From Bacteroides sp. (GTDB lineage Bacteria > Bacteroidota > Bacteroidia > Bacteroidales > Muribaculaceae), in the NCBI GenBank assembly GCA_014802045.1, contig JAAVDA010000012.1:1-64000 (forward strand): a DNA stretch of 64,000 nt. The letters run 5' to 3'. The notes beneath the pieces are model-generated. The model saw nothing but the letters and a program-made list of their open reading frames with translations, made no database searches and was not told the DNA's origin. Positions 33,601 through 42,235 of the stretch are shown piece by piece (the stretch's first letter is position 1; every line of letters starts with the position of its first letter). Both the position numbers and the translations under genes were made by a program.

Positions 33601-34035
33601 ATGTTTACCATATCCCTTTCGCTCAGTGCTATCTGCGCTGAAATCCTTGCCGAATCGGCTCTGCGTCATCATCTGCAGCCCTCCACCCCCGCTCCGCTCA
33701 CATCCGACTCCACCGATGCGCTCCGCACTCTTATAACGGCCGCATTTGCCTCTATCTGCACAGATCTCGGGCCGCTGGCGGTGAGTGCCGACATATCATC
33801 AGACGGCGAGCTACTTCAGCTCACCATAGACGGCAACCCGCAGTCGGCTCAACAGTTGCGGCTTGCAATCGAACACCTCTTAGCCCTCAGGGTGATGACC
33901 CGCGCCTATGCATCGGCCGACAGCTCTCTGGCAGCCTCCCTCTCTTCGAGCGCAGCCTCCCTTCTGCGCTCGCTTGCAGCCACTATCTCATCTTCCGCTC
34001 CCGACATTCCGGTTATCACTCCGCGCTTCTACTGA
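33601..34035 (+). CDS. small hypothetical protein, last gene of capsid module
   Basis: A 144-residue Ala/Ser/Leu-rich protein with a predicted beta-strand pair in the middle (LAVSADISSDGELLQLTID) and a low-complexity Ala/Ser helix at the C-terminus. No signal peptide of standard form, no known motif. It lies 42 bases after the preceding small gene and ends just before the U32 gene's promoter. Codon use is coding-like. Function unknown. Confidence 0.5.
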   Translation: MFTISLSLSAICAEILAESALRHHLQPSTPAPLTSDSTDALRTLITAAFASICTDLGPLAVSADISSDGELLQLTIDGNPQSAQQLRLAIEHLLALRVMTRAYASADSSLAASLSSSAASLLRSLAATISSSAPDIPVITPRFY

Positions 34036-34053
34036 CATTCCACGGAAAATGCC

Positions 34054-34061
34054 TAACTTTG
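34054..34061 (+). promoter_or_regulatory. -7 box placed directly before the U32 start codon
   Basis: TAACTTTG with only four bases between it and the ATG at 34066. Transcription would begin at or next to the start codon, implying a leaderless message. The -33 region is weak. Confidence 0.5.
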
Positions 34062-34065
34062 CGAC

Positions 34066-35316
34066 ATGAATCGCAACGAATTTGAAATAATGGCTCCCGC
34101 CGGGAGCTTCGAGTCGCTCCGGGCCGCAATCAGCGCCGGAGCCGACGCTGTGTATTTCGGAGTGGAGGGGCTGAACATGCGTTCACGCTCCTCGGCCAAT
34201 TTCACCATAGCCGACCTCCACGAGATTGCGGCCATCTGCCGCGAAGCCGGTGTGAAGACCTATCTCACCGTCAATACGGAAATCTACAATTCCGACCTCG
34301 CCACTATGCGCGCCATAATCGACGCGGCAGCCGAGGCCGGGCTCTCGGCCATTATAGCGGCTGATTTCGCCGCCATTCTCTATGCGCGGTCGCGCGGAGT
34401 GGAGGTGCATATTTCCACCCAGGCCAATATCTGCAATGTGGAGGCGGTGAGATTCTACTCTCAGTTTGCCGACACCGTTGTGCTCGCCCGCGAGCTGAGT
34501 CTCGATCAGGTGGCGGAGATTCATGAGGCGATTATCTCTCAGCCTATTCTTGGGCCGGCCGGCCGCCCGGTGCAGATTGAGATGTTCTGCCACGGTGCGC
34601 TCTGCATGGCTGTGAGCGGCAAATGCTATCTCAGCCTCCATGAGATGAACTCCTCGGCCAATCGCGGCGCTTGCACTCAGATTTGCCGCCGTGCCTACAC
34701 TCTCACCGACCGCGAGACGGGCGATCAGATAGATGTGGAAAACAAATACCTCCTCTCTCCCAAAGACCTCAAGACCCTTCCCTTTATAGACCGCATGGTG
34801 GCGGCCGGCGTGAGGGTGCTTAAGATCGAGGGCCGTGCCCGCGGCCCTGAATATGTGCTCACGGTGGTGAGCGCCTACGATCGTGCGCTCCGCGCTCTTT
34901 GCAACGGCTCATTCACCCCTCAGCTCGTTGAGGAGATTGAGGGCAATCTGGCCAAGGTGTTCAATCGCGGTTACTGGGACGGCTACTATCTCGGGCGCCG
35001 TCTGGGCGAATGGTCAGAGAAATATGGCTCATCGGCCACCCGGGTGAAGCACTATGCCGCCAAGGGCATCCGCTATTTCAGCCGCCTCGGTGTGGGCGAA
35101 TTTCTGATGGAGGCCGGAGAGCTCCATGTGGGTGACGAGATAGTGATTACCGGTCCGACCACCGGAGCACTCATCCTCACGGTCAGCGAAATCCGAGTGG
35201 GGCTGAAATCGGTGGATAAAGCCGTAAAGGGCGAAAGCTTCTCAATCCCGGTCCCCGAAAAAATCCGTCCCTCCGACCGCCTCTACATCTGGGTCCCCAC
35301 AACCCCCGGAAAGTAG
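34066..35316 (+). CDS. U32 family protein, TrhP/YegQ-like
   Basis: A 416-residue U32 family protein. The N-terminus EIMAPAGSFESLRAAISAGADAVYFG (shown here in two adjoining parts: EIMAPAGSFESLRA, AISAGADAVYFG) is the TIM-barrel start. The U32 signature is EMFCHGALCMAVSGKC followed by NRGACTQICRR, giving four cysteines suited to an iron-sulfur cluster. Members hydroxylate tRNA wobble uridine (TrhP) or 23S rRNA C2501 (RlhA), rather than acting as peptidases. The C-terminal beta-barrel (about 330-416) is present. Which RNA is modified cannot be told. Likely leaderless. Confidence 0.85.
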   Translation: MNRNEFEIMAPAGSFESLRAAISAGADAVYFGVEGLNMRSRSSANFTIADLHEIAAICREAGVKTYLTVNTEIYNSDLATMRAIIDAAAEAGLSAIIAADFAAILYARSRGVEVHISTQANICNVEAVRFYSQFADTVVLARELSLDQVAEIHEAIISQPILGPAGRPVQIEMFCHGALCMAVSGKCYLSLHEMNSSANRGACTQICRRAYTLTDRETGDQIDVENKYLLSPKDLKTLPFIDRMVAAGVRVLKIEGRARGPEYVLTVVSAYDRALRALCNGSFTPQLVEEIEGNLAKVFNRGYWDGYYLGRRLGEWSEKYGSSATRVKHYAAKGIRYFSRLGVGEFLMEAGELHVGDEIVITGPTTGALILTVSEIRVGLKSVDKAVKGESFSIPVPEKIRPSDRLYIWVPTTPGK

Positions 35317-35419
35317 GGAATTTGAAGAGTCTATAAATGTGGATGATATTTATAGAAAAATCTTAAGAAAGCATTATTCTGAATTTGTTTAACAAGAATT
35401 AAAACGTGTAGTTTTTGTC

Positions 35420-36580
35420 TTAGAAAAGGAATGGGCAATCTTCTTTGAGTCGTTCGAACATAGCCTTATAGCCTTCAACAGTGGGGTGAATTCCGTCTGG
35501 TAAGATAAATCCATTTTTCCATTTGGAAGGATTCTCTGGGTTTATAATAGCCTTATTAATATCAATATATAGTTCTCCACTATTCTTAATCCACTCATTT
35601 ATCTCACTCGGAGAGGGAGAGTCTGCTATTTCATATCGGGGAGTTACTGTTACTAGTATGGGCTTGATTCCTTTAGTTTTTAGCAAATCTATAGCCTGTC
35701 TCATATAAATCTTATATTCATCAACTCTCGAATAATTATTAGTTCCCATACTAATAATAGTATATTCTGGTGAGAACCATGAACACTCTAGTTCTAATCT
35801 TTTAAACCATTGGTCACATACGACTTCTCCACCACGACCATCTATAATGCAATTATTAGGTGTTATCGCTTCGGCTAATTGAGCACACCATCTACTATTA
35901 ATAGGGTATCCATATTGAATAGAAGCCATTCCCTCTATAAATGAATCACCTATGACCATTACTTTTGCGTTTTCTTTATAATCAGAACTCAATACAGATT
36001 TATAGACAGTAACAGAGCCAGATTCAATAGTAAAAAATGGATTTCCAGACAATCGATTTTGCATAAAATCCTCATCAATGTCATACCATCGTTCAAAATC
36101 AAGGTTTTCTCCTTTTAAGAAGAATTTGACTCCGTAAAGGGTCTTATGAAAACCAATTTTATATCGAATTCCTTTTGCCAAAGGAGTGATTAGGTTTATG
36201 CACTCATTTAACTTAATTCCGTTGGAAGAATGAAATTTGTAAAGGTTTATTGTTGCTCCTTCTATTCTTATGAAACCATCAGTCTTTCCAGCTTCAATTA
36301 TCAGTGGTTCATCAGTTGCTGGTTCAAATTCAGTTGTAAATGATAAGTCCTGCAAAAACACATCATGTTCAAATAAAATCGAGTTCTTATCATTCAATTC
36401 GTGAGAGGAAAGTTTACAAGGATTTATAGGGACAGAATCATAATGATGAGAAAATATAATATAATCGGATATTATATTAGTCATATCTGATTCATCGTCT
36501 GAACAAGACACGAAAAAAATAGACGCAAAAAATGTTAAAACGATGCGTATATGCGTCATTAATTGGTACGTCTTATTCAT
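35420..36580 (-). CDS. SGNH/GDSL hydrolase lipoprotein
   Basis: A 386-residue lipoprotein (lipobox FFVSC, Cys26). An N-terminal beta-sandwich-like domain (about 35-200) precedes an SGNH esterase domain: block I GDSFIEG with Ser213, block III GTNN (about 279-282), block V DGIHPTVEG with His365. Such enzymes remove or transfer acyl groups on carbohydrates. The gene is strongly AT-rich with codons unlike its neighbours, as is the divergent acyltransferase gene, so the pair was probably gained together. It may edit acetylation of a surface glycan. Confidence 0.82.
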   Translation of the reverse strand: MNKTYQLMTHIRIVLTFFASIFFVSCSDDESDMTNIISDYIIFSHHYDSVPINPCKLSSHELNDKNSILFEHDVFLQDLSFTTEFEPATDEPLIIEAGKTDGFIRIEGATINLYKFHSSNGIKLNECINLITPLAKGIRYKIGFHKTLYGVKFFLKGENLDFERWYDIDEDFMQNRLSGNPFFTIESGSVTVYKSVLSSDYKENAKVMVIGDSFIEGMASIQYGYPINSRWCAQLAEAITPNNCIIDGRGGEVVCDQWFKRLELECSWFSPEYTIISMGTNNYSRVDEYKIYMRQAIDLLKTKGIKPILVTVTPRYEIADSPSPSEINEWIKNSGELYIDINKAIINPENPSKWKNGFILPDGIHPTVEGYKAMFERLKEDCPFLF

Positions 36581-36593
36581 TTTATTAATTTTG
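36563..36593 (+). promoter_or_regulatory. promoter of the acyltransferase
   Basis: TTG (36563-36565), 20 bases, TAATTTTG (36586-36593), overlapping the 5' end of the divergent SGNH gene. Confidence 0.65.
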
Positions 36594-36605
36594 TATAGTT
36601 TTATG

Positions 36606-36613
36606 CAAAGATA
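36606..36613 (-). promoter_or_regulatory. -7 box of the SGNH lipoprotein
   Basis: TATCTTTG on the minus strand, about 26 bases before the ATG at 36580. It faces the plus-strand promoter, so the two divergent promoters overlap and may interfere with each other. Confidence 0.55.
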
Positions 36614-36627
36614 ATAAAATAAATAAC

Positions 36628-37635
36628 ATGATACTAGTTAAACGAGATTGTTCCTTAGATTTTGTTAAAGGATTTGCGGCATTGGCTGTGGTTCTGTTGC
36701 ATAACATGCCAAATTACTACATCGGTTCAGTGTTATGGATAGGACAAGCTGTCCCTTTATTCTTATTTGTTAGTGCATATCTTACATATGGGAGTTTTGA
36801 GCGAGGTAAAACGATTGAATCTTATTTCTCAAAAAGCTCAATGGTGAAAATGATGAAAAGGATTTTTAAGCCTTTTCTAATGATGACAATTATACAAGTT
36901 GTTATTATACAAATAATTAGCTGGGGGGGGGTAAATGATGAGGGAATAGTTGCCTTGAGTTTTTTGGTTGATGGGAGAATAAATTATAAAGGACTAATAG
37001 TATCAGGAGGAATTGGGCCTGGATCATATTATCCATGGCTATATCTGCAAGCATGGGTATTTCTACCCGTGATTGCTATTGTAACGACACGGTTTTCTGC
37101 AAAAACATCATGCACTATTTTTTTGGTGACATGTATTATATTGGAACTCATTAGCTCACTGGTTAATGTTAATCCTGCAATCTACAGACTTTCTTTTTAC
37201 CGATATTTGTTTTTGTTGTATTTGGGATGTATAGTAAAAAGGAATAGTATAAGTTTATCTAAAGGTGTAGTATTTTTAGCAGGTATTAGTGCCATCTTTC
37301 TTATTCTAAGTAATTACTCTGATATCGATTTTAGACCATTCTTCTTTAATCAATGGAAAGGCCATAATTGGTTGGGTTATTTCTATACCGTTTTTTTCTT
37401 TCTTCTGCTTAAAAAAATTTATTATAAGTATAATGACAAAACCATAGTTAAATGGTTGACTGATTTGGGTCCAATGTCATATGAGATTTTTTTATGTCAA
37501 ATGTTCGTTTATAGCTTTATCTCACTTAATTTATTTCAGTCTATAAAGAATGAGATTCTGCAATATAGTGCGTTTGTAATTACTACGACAATTCTTTCTC
37601 TTGTCCCAGTTATTATATATAAGAGGTGTCGGTAG
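36628..37635 (+). CDS. acyltransferase 3 family membrane protein with a G9 tract
   Basis: A 335-residue multi-pass protein of the acyltransferase 3 (OafA/YrhL) family, which moves acetyl or other acyl groups across the inner membrane onto glycans. The N-terminal LDFVKGFAALAVVLLHN with His25 is the family signature; about ten TM segments follow. It is strongly AT-rich but carries nine consecutive G (36923-36931) in codons for Trp-Gly-Gly-Val. Slippage there would truncate the protein at about one third, making it a candidate phase-variable gene. Divergent from an SGNH hydrolase. Confidence 0.88.
   Translation: MILVKRDCSLDFVKGFAALAVVLLHNMPNYYIGSVLWIGQAVPLFLFVSAYLTYGSFERGKTIESYFSKSSMVKMMKRIFKPFLMMTIIQVVIIQIISWGGVNDEGIVALSFLVDGRINYKGLIVSGGIGPGSYYPWLYLQAWVFLPVIAIVTTRFSAKTSCTIFLVTCIILELISSLVNVNPAIYRLSFYRYLFLLYLGCIVKRNSISLSKGVVFLAGISAIFLILSNYSDIDFRPFFFNQWKGHNWLGYFYTVFFFLLLKKIYYKYNDKTIVKWLTDLGPMSYEIFLCQMFVYSFISLNLFQSIKNEILQYSAFVITTTILSLVPVIIYKRCR
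36923..36931 (+). repeat. poly-G tract (9 G) inside the acyltransferase gene
   Basis: Nine consecutive G in an AT-rich gene, in frame as TGG GGG GGG GTA. A homopolymer of this length is a typical slipped-strand contingency site. Confidence 0.8.
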
Positions 37636-37664
37636 TGCTAGTGTAAGATAAACTCTGTGTTGAC

Positions 37665-38618
37665 TTATATACCCAGTTCAAACACCGGGCATGCCACCCC
37701 GAGCCCTCCCTGACCGCTTTTCTGCAGCAGCAGGCCGCGGTTGAGGGTTCTTCCTGAGTTTTCGGTCGACACTCCGAAGTCGAGATAATGGTGGGTGGGG
37801 GCGAAACGCTCTGCAAGCACTCTTATCAGAAGCGCCAGAGCTTTGATAGCCCTCCCCTTAGGAGTGGTGGCCATATATTGGGTGTGGACCACCTGTGGGG
37901 TCACATAGACCACCGCCCCAGCTTCCGGACAGCCGCCGGCATATGCCATGAATAGCCTTATATTCTCTGGAAAGCGCTCTCTCAGCAGCAGCATTTCTTC
38001 AAGCGAATGCGTGGGCTTCACATCGTGGCGCTCTGCCAGACACACTGTGAGCATCTGCCAAAAGACGCTCCATTCCACCGATTCGGCCACTTCTACGCCG
38101 TTGCGCCGGGCAAGTGTGGTGGCCTGACGGGTTGATTCGTTGAGCGGGGCGGGAGAGTGGAGCCTGATGGCCGAACTGAGTCCGCATCCTGTTTGCCTGG
38201 CTCCGAGGCAAAACAGCGCATATCTGTCTTCTTCAGCCGGCTGAACGGTGTAGATGTAGGGTATGGGGGTATAGATGAGGCTCTCCGCGTTGTCGCGCCG
38301 CATGAATTCTATGGCGCGCTCAAACACACTGAGCATCGTGGCCGCATTGAAGTGGCGCTGTGGGGTGATCCATCCTCCGTAAGTCAGTCCCCGGTGTGAT
38401 GTCACGATATTTCTTTTGCCGTCTCTTTCCGCAGGAAGAACAGCCATGATGCTCCCTCTGCGGCGCGCCACGAGCGAATAGTCGGCGAAGCGGTCGGCAT
38501 GATAGTCCATGTATGCCCGCTTGAAAAGAAAAGATGGCTGCCTGGAGCAGGACACGAATCGGTCCCACTCAGCAGCCATCTCCGCACGGTATCTTTCTAT
38601 CTCGATATTATGCCTCAA
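37665..38618 (-). CDS. GNAT/FemAB-like acyltransferase
   Basis: A 317-residue protein resembling the FemAB/BioF2-like branch of the GNAT fold: an N-terminal half with SFLFKRAYMDYHADRF and the conserved LTYGGWI strand, then a second half with AGAVVYVTPQVVHTQYMA and HHYLDFGVSTENSGRTLN. These enzymes add amino acids or acyl groups to cell-wall or lipid substrates. The specific substrate is unknown. Its start overlaps the stop of the upstream alcohol dehydrogenase gene by 4 bases. Confidence 0.7.
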   Translation of the reverse strand: MRHNIEIERYRAEMAAEWDRFVSCSRQPSFLFKRAYMDYHADRFADYSLVARRRGSIMAVLPAERDGKRNIVTSHRGLTYGGWITPQRHFNAATMLSVFERAIEFMRRDNAESLIYTPIPYIYTVQPAEEDRYALFCLGARQTGCGLSSAIRLHSPAPLNESTRQATTLARRNGVEVAESVEWSVFWQMLTVCLAERHDVKPTHSLEEMLLLRERFPENIRLFMAYAGGCPEAGAVVYVTPQVVHTQYMATTPKGRAIKALALLIRVLAERFAPTHHYLDFGVSTENSGRTLNRGLLLQKSGQGGLGVACPVFELGI

Positions 38619-39784
38619 AGTGCCCGGCGATATATCTCTTCTGTGTCAGCGGCCTTTAGAGTGCGGTAGCCTCCTATGGCCTCACCCTTGTTCTCGTGAA
38701 GCTTCTTCACGAGGGTGGCGATGTCAGGGTCCGGCACCCCGAGCTCTGCAAATGTGATTGGCAGCCCGAGACTGCTGAAAAAGCCCTTCAGGCAGTCTAC
38801 AGCTTCGTGGGCGGCCACCGAATCTGAGTGAGATTCCACCCCAAACACTCTGCGCCCGTATTGAGCTATCTTCTCCGGCTGATGGTCTGCCATATAGCTC
38901 ATCCACGCAGGAAACACTACTGCCAGACCCGCCCCGTGGGCCACTCCGTAGAGGGCGCTTATCTCATGCTCCATGCCGTGAGACGTCCAGTCTTCTCTCC
39001 TTCCGGTGCCGCAGATGCCGTTGTGGGCCAGAGTGCCGCTCCACATTATGTTTGCCCTTGCCTGATAGTTGCAGGGGTCGGCCATCACCTTGGGCGCCTC
39101 CTCTATGATTGCTTTCAGCACCCCCTCGGCCACACGGTCGGTGATCTCCACATCGGGGGTGGTGGAGAAATAGCGCTCCATAATGTGGGCCATCATGTCG
39201 GCAATGCCGCATGCCGTCTGAAACGGAGGTAGGGTGAATGTGAGCTCCGGATTGAGCAGAGCCCATTTCGGACGGAGAGCGGTCTCTGTGCGCAGGCTTA
39301 TCTTGCGCATTCCGTCGGTCTTGGTTATCACCGAGTTGCCCGAGCCCTCGCTGCCGGCGGCGGGAATTGTGAGCACCACTCCGATGGGCAGAGCCACCGT
39401 GGCAGGAAGTTTTCCGGCAAAGAAATCCCAGAAATCGCCCTCGTAGGGCACTCCCAGAGCTATAGCCTTGGCGGTGTCTATCACCGATCCGCCCCCTACG
39501 GCCACCAGAGAGTCTATCCCTTCGCGGCGGCAAATATCTATGCCCTCATAGACGAGGGTGTCCACAGGATTCGGCTGCACTCCGCCAAGCTCAGTCACAG
39601 CAATGCCGGCCTCGATGAGGCTGTCGGTCACTTTCTTGAGCAGACCGGATCTCACTGCCGAGCCTCCGCCATACACCACCAGAACTTTCTTCATTCCGAT
39701 GTCGGCGGCCTCTTCGCCGGCTTTGAGCTCAGCGCCGCGTCCGAACACATATCGTGTGGGCGTGCAATAGGTGAAATTCTCCAT
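38615..39784 (-). CDS. iron-containing alcohol dehydrogenase
   Basis: A 389-residue group III alcohol dehydrogenase of the YqhD/butanol dehydrogenase type. NAD(P)-binding GGGSVIDTAKAIA, metal ligands in GIADMMAHIMERYF and GVAHGAGLAVVFPAW, and the GMEHEISALYG helix are all visible. It reduces aldehydes, often as a detoxification or redox-balancing step. First gene of a two-gene unit with the FemAB-like gene; -7 box at 39823-39830. Confidence 0.9.
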   Translation of the reverse strand: MENFTYCTPTRYVFGRGAELKAGEEAADIGMKKVLVVYGGGSAVRSGLLKKVTDSLIEAGIAVTELGGVQPNPVDTLVYEGIDICRREGIDSLVAVGGGSVIDTAKAIALGVPYEGDFWDFFAGKLPATVALPIGVVLTIPAAGSEGSGNSVITKTDGMRKISLRTETALRPKWALLNPELTFTLPPFQTACGIADMMAHIMERYFSTTPDVEITDRVAEGVLKAIIEEAPKVMADPCNYQARANIMWSGTLAHNGICGTGRREDWTSHGMEHEISALYGVAHGAGLAVVFPAWMSYMADHQPEKIAQYGRRVFGVESHSDSVAAHEAVDCLKGFFSSLGLPITFAELGVPDPDIATLVKKLHENKGEAIGGYRTLKAADTEEIYRRAL

Positions 39785-39822
39785 TGTTATAGTTTTTTTT
39801 CTGTCGAGATTAAATATTATCG

Positions 39823-39830
39823 CAAATTTA
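39823..39830 (-). promoter_or_regulatory. -7 box of the alcohol dehydrogenase
   Basis: TAAATTTG on the minus strand, about 38 bases before the ATG at 39784. It is back to back with the nan operon promoter. Confidence 0.55.
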
Positions 39831-39854
39831 CATCTTTTTCAAATAAAAATTACA

Positions 39855-39862
39855 TACCTTTG
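39855..39862 (+). promoter_or_regulatory. -7 box of the sialic acid operon
   Basis: TACCTTTG, about 58 bases before the ATG at 39921. No strong -33 element is seen, which fits a promoter that needs an activator. No regulator gene lies in the window beside it. Confidence 0.6.
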
Positions 39863-39920
39863 CGTAGATAAATACCAATCCGGAAATCATTAACCTGATT
39901 TGCAAAACTTACTTAATATC

Positions 39921-41222
39921 ATGACACTCCAAGAGAAGAAATTCTATCCATGGGTGGTTGTTGGCCTCCTTTGGGTTGTAGCCCTGCTCAATTACATGGA
40001 CAGGCAGATGCTGTCAACCATGCAGCAGAACATCGCGTTAGACATCCCCGCTCTTCAGAATGCCGAGGCATTCGGTGCGCTTATGGCCATATTCCTGTGG
40101 GTTTATGGTGTGGCCAGCCCGTTTTCGGGTGCTGTGGCCGACCGTGTGAGCCGCAAGGTGCTTATCGTGGGTTCTCTCGGAGTGTGGAGTGCTGTCACAT
40201 TTGCTATGGGTTATTGCAATGATTTTCATCAGCTTATGTGGTTGCGCGGCATCATGGGCATCAGCGAGGCTCTTTATATTCCCTCGGCTCTCTCTCTCAT
40301 AGCCGACTTTTTCACCGGCAAGGGACGTTCCCTTGCAATCGGTCTCCACATGACCGGTCTTTATTGCGGTCAGGCTCTCGGCGGATTCGGCTCCCTTGTG
40401 GCCACCACATGGTCCTGGCAGGCCACCTTCCATTGGTTCGGCATTATCGGCGTGGCCTATGCCGTGGTGCTGATGTTCCTCCTCCACGAGAAGAAAAACC
40501 GCGGAGCGGCCAAACCCGCTGTCAAGACCGCATCCTCTCCCACAGTCCGCAAGGAGTCGGTGCTCCAGTCGTTTGCGGTGGTGTTCTCCACCATGGCCTT
40601 CTGGGTTATCCTCTTCTTCTTCGCATCGAGCTCTATCCCCGGATGGGCCACCAAAAACTGGCTCCCCACCCTGTTTCATGATAATCTCAACATCTCTATG
40701 GACTGGGCCGGCCCGATGGCCACTCTCACCATCTCTGTGGCCAGCTTCATAGGTGTGATGATAGGCGGTCCGATTTCCGACAAATGGGTGCGCCGCAATG
40801 TGCGCGGACGCATCTACACCTCCGCCATCGGTCTCGCTCTCATGATTCCGGCTCTCGTGCTTATCGGCCTCGCCCACAATGCCTGGCTTTCGGTGCTCGC
40901 CGGCCTCTTCTTCGGTGTGGGCTACGGCATGTTCGACTCCAACAATATGCCCATTCTCTGCCAGTTTGTGTCGTCGCGTCAGCGCGCCATGGCCTATGGC
41001 TTCATGAACTCCCTCGGTGTGATAATGGGCGCTATCACCACCCAGCTTCTCGGCAATCTCGCCGCATCGGTGGGTCTTGGCATGTGTTTCGCGCTCATGG
41101 GCGGCATCCTTGTTATTGCCCTTGTGCTTCAGCTCACCCTGCTTCGCCCGAAGTTTGACGACAAAGATCAGGAAGAAGCCATCTCGGCCGACAATCTCGC
41201 CGCAGAGACTATCGAAGCCTGA
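39921..41222 (+). CDS. nanT: MFS transporter, probable sialic acid importer
   Basis: A 433-residue, 12-TM major facilitator of the anion:cation symporter type: the NYMDRQ motif after TM1, GAVADRVSRKV loop 2-3 and the mid-protein cytoplasmic loop (about 195-215) with Lys and Ala. It heads an operon with NanA and a 2-epimerase, as NanT does in Bacteroides fragilis, so sialic acid is the likely substrate (inference from context). An upstream in-frame TTG is a less likely start than the ATG at 39921. Confidence 0.82.
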   Translation: MTLQEKKFYPWVVVGLLWVVALLNYMDRQMLSTMQQNIALDIPALQNAEAFGALMAIFLWVYGVASPFSGAVADRVSRKVLIVGSLGVWSAVTFAMGYCNDFHQLMWLRGIMGISEALYIPSALSLIADFFTGKGRSLAIGLHMTGLYCGQALGGFGSLVATTWSWQATFHWFGIIGVAYAVVLMFLLHEKKNRGAAKPAVKTASSPTVRKESVLQSFAVVFSTMAFWVILFFFASSSIPGWATKNWLPTLFHDNLNISMDWAGPMATLTISVASFIGVMIGGPISDKWVRRNVRGRIYTSAIGLALMIPALVLIGLAHNAWLSVLAGLFFGVGYGMFDSNNMPILCQFVSSRQRAMAYGFMNSLGVIMGAITTQLLGNLAASVGLGMCFALMGGILVIALVLQLTLLRPKFDDKDQEEAISADNLAAETIEA

Positions 41223-41305
41223 TGCTTCCGTCTGCTACCGTTTCACATACTATCAGAACCTGTAATTCAGAAAATAGAATATTCACCCATATAATACTCA
41301 TTGAT

Positions 41306-42223
41306 ATGGAAAAAATCAAAGGACTTATCGACGCTCCCTTCACCCCGATGCTCCCCAACGGCGACATCAATCTGGAGCCCATCCCCGCCTATGCTGCGAT
41401 GTTGAAGAAAAACGGCCTTAAAGGCGTGTTTATCAACGGTTCGAGCGGCGAAGGCTATATGCTCACCACCGACGAACGCAAGCGTCTGGCCGAAGCCTGG
41501 GTGAAGGCTGTGCCCGAAGACTTCAAGGTTATCGTCCATGTGGGCAGCTGCTCGCTCCGCGAAGCCAAGGAACTCGCACGCCACGCTGCCGAAATCGGCG
41601 CATGGGGTATCGGTGCGATGGCTCCCCCCTTCCCCAAGGTGGGTCGTGTGGAAGAGCTCGTGAAATACTGCGAGGAGATTGCTGCCGCAGCTCCCGAACT
41701 TCCCTTCTACTACTATCATATCCCCGCTTTCAACGGTGCTTTCCTCCCGATGGTAGACTTCCTCAAGGCTGTTGACGGACGCATCCCCAACTTCGCCGGT
41801 ATCAAATATACCTACGAAAGCCTCTATGAATACAACCAGTGCCGCCTCTATAAGGACGGCAAGTTTGATATGCTCCACGGTCAGGACGAAACCATCCTTC
41901 CCTCTCTCGCACAGGGAGGTGCCCAGGGTGGTATCGGCGGCACTACCAACTATAACGGCCGCGAACTCGTGGGCATCATCGAAGCCTGGGAAAAAGGCGA
42001 CCTTGAGACCGCACGCGAGAAGCAGAACTTCTCTCAGGATGTGATCAACGTTATCTGTCACTACCGTGGCAACATCGTTGGAGGCAAACGCATCATGAAG
42101 CTCATCGGACTCGACCTCGGCCCCAACCGCACACCCTTCCGCAATATGACCGACGAAGAAGAAGCCGCCATGAAAGCTGAGCTTGAGGCAATCAATTTCT
42201 TCGAACGTTGCAATAAATTCTGA
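41306..42223 (+). CDS. nanA: N-acetylneuraminate lyase
   Basis: A 305-residue class I aldolase splitting N-acetylneuraminate into ManNAc and pyruvate. Visible: APFTPM at the N-terminus, GSSGEGYMLTTDER (pyruvate-binding loop), YYYHIPAF with the catalytic Tyr, and FAGIKYTYESLYEY with the Schiff-base Lys. The open frame extends upstream, but MEKIKGLIDAPF at 41306 is the family N-terminus. Second gene of the nan operon. Confidence 0.94.
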   Translation: MEKIKGLIDAPFTPMLPNGDINLEPIPAYAAMLKKNGLKGVFINGSSGEGYMLTTDERKRLAEAWVKAVPEDFKVIVHVGSCSLREAKELARHAAEIGAWGIGAMAPPFPKVGRVEELVKYCEEIAAAAPELPFYYYHIPAFNGAFLPMVDFLKAVDGRIPNFAGIKYTYESLYEYNQCRLYKDGKFDMLHGQDETILPSLAQGGAQGGIGGTTNYNGRELVGIIEAWEKGDLETAREKQNFSQDVINVICHYRGNIVGGKRIMKLIGLDLGPNRTPFRNMTDEEEAAMKAELEAINFFERCNKF

Positions 42224-42235
42224 TTCTAACTCCCT

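Noticed and set aside
27852-34035. A complete prophage.
   Set aside because: No integrase, terminase, tail, lysis or repressor genes and no attachment repeats were found; only the capsid/portal-type genes and small proteins remain.
34066-35316. Collagenase/peptidase label for the U32 protein.
   Set aside because: The cysteine-rich signature matches the RNA-modifying U32 members, so a protease function was not assigned.
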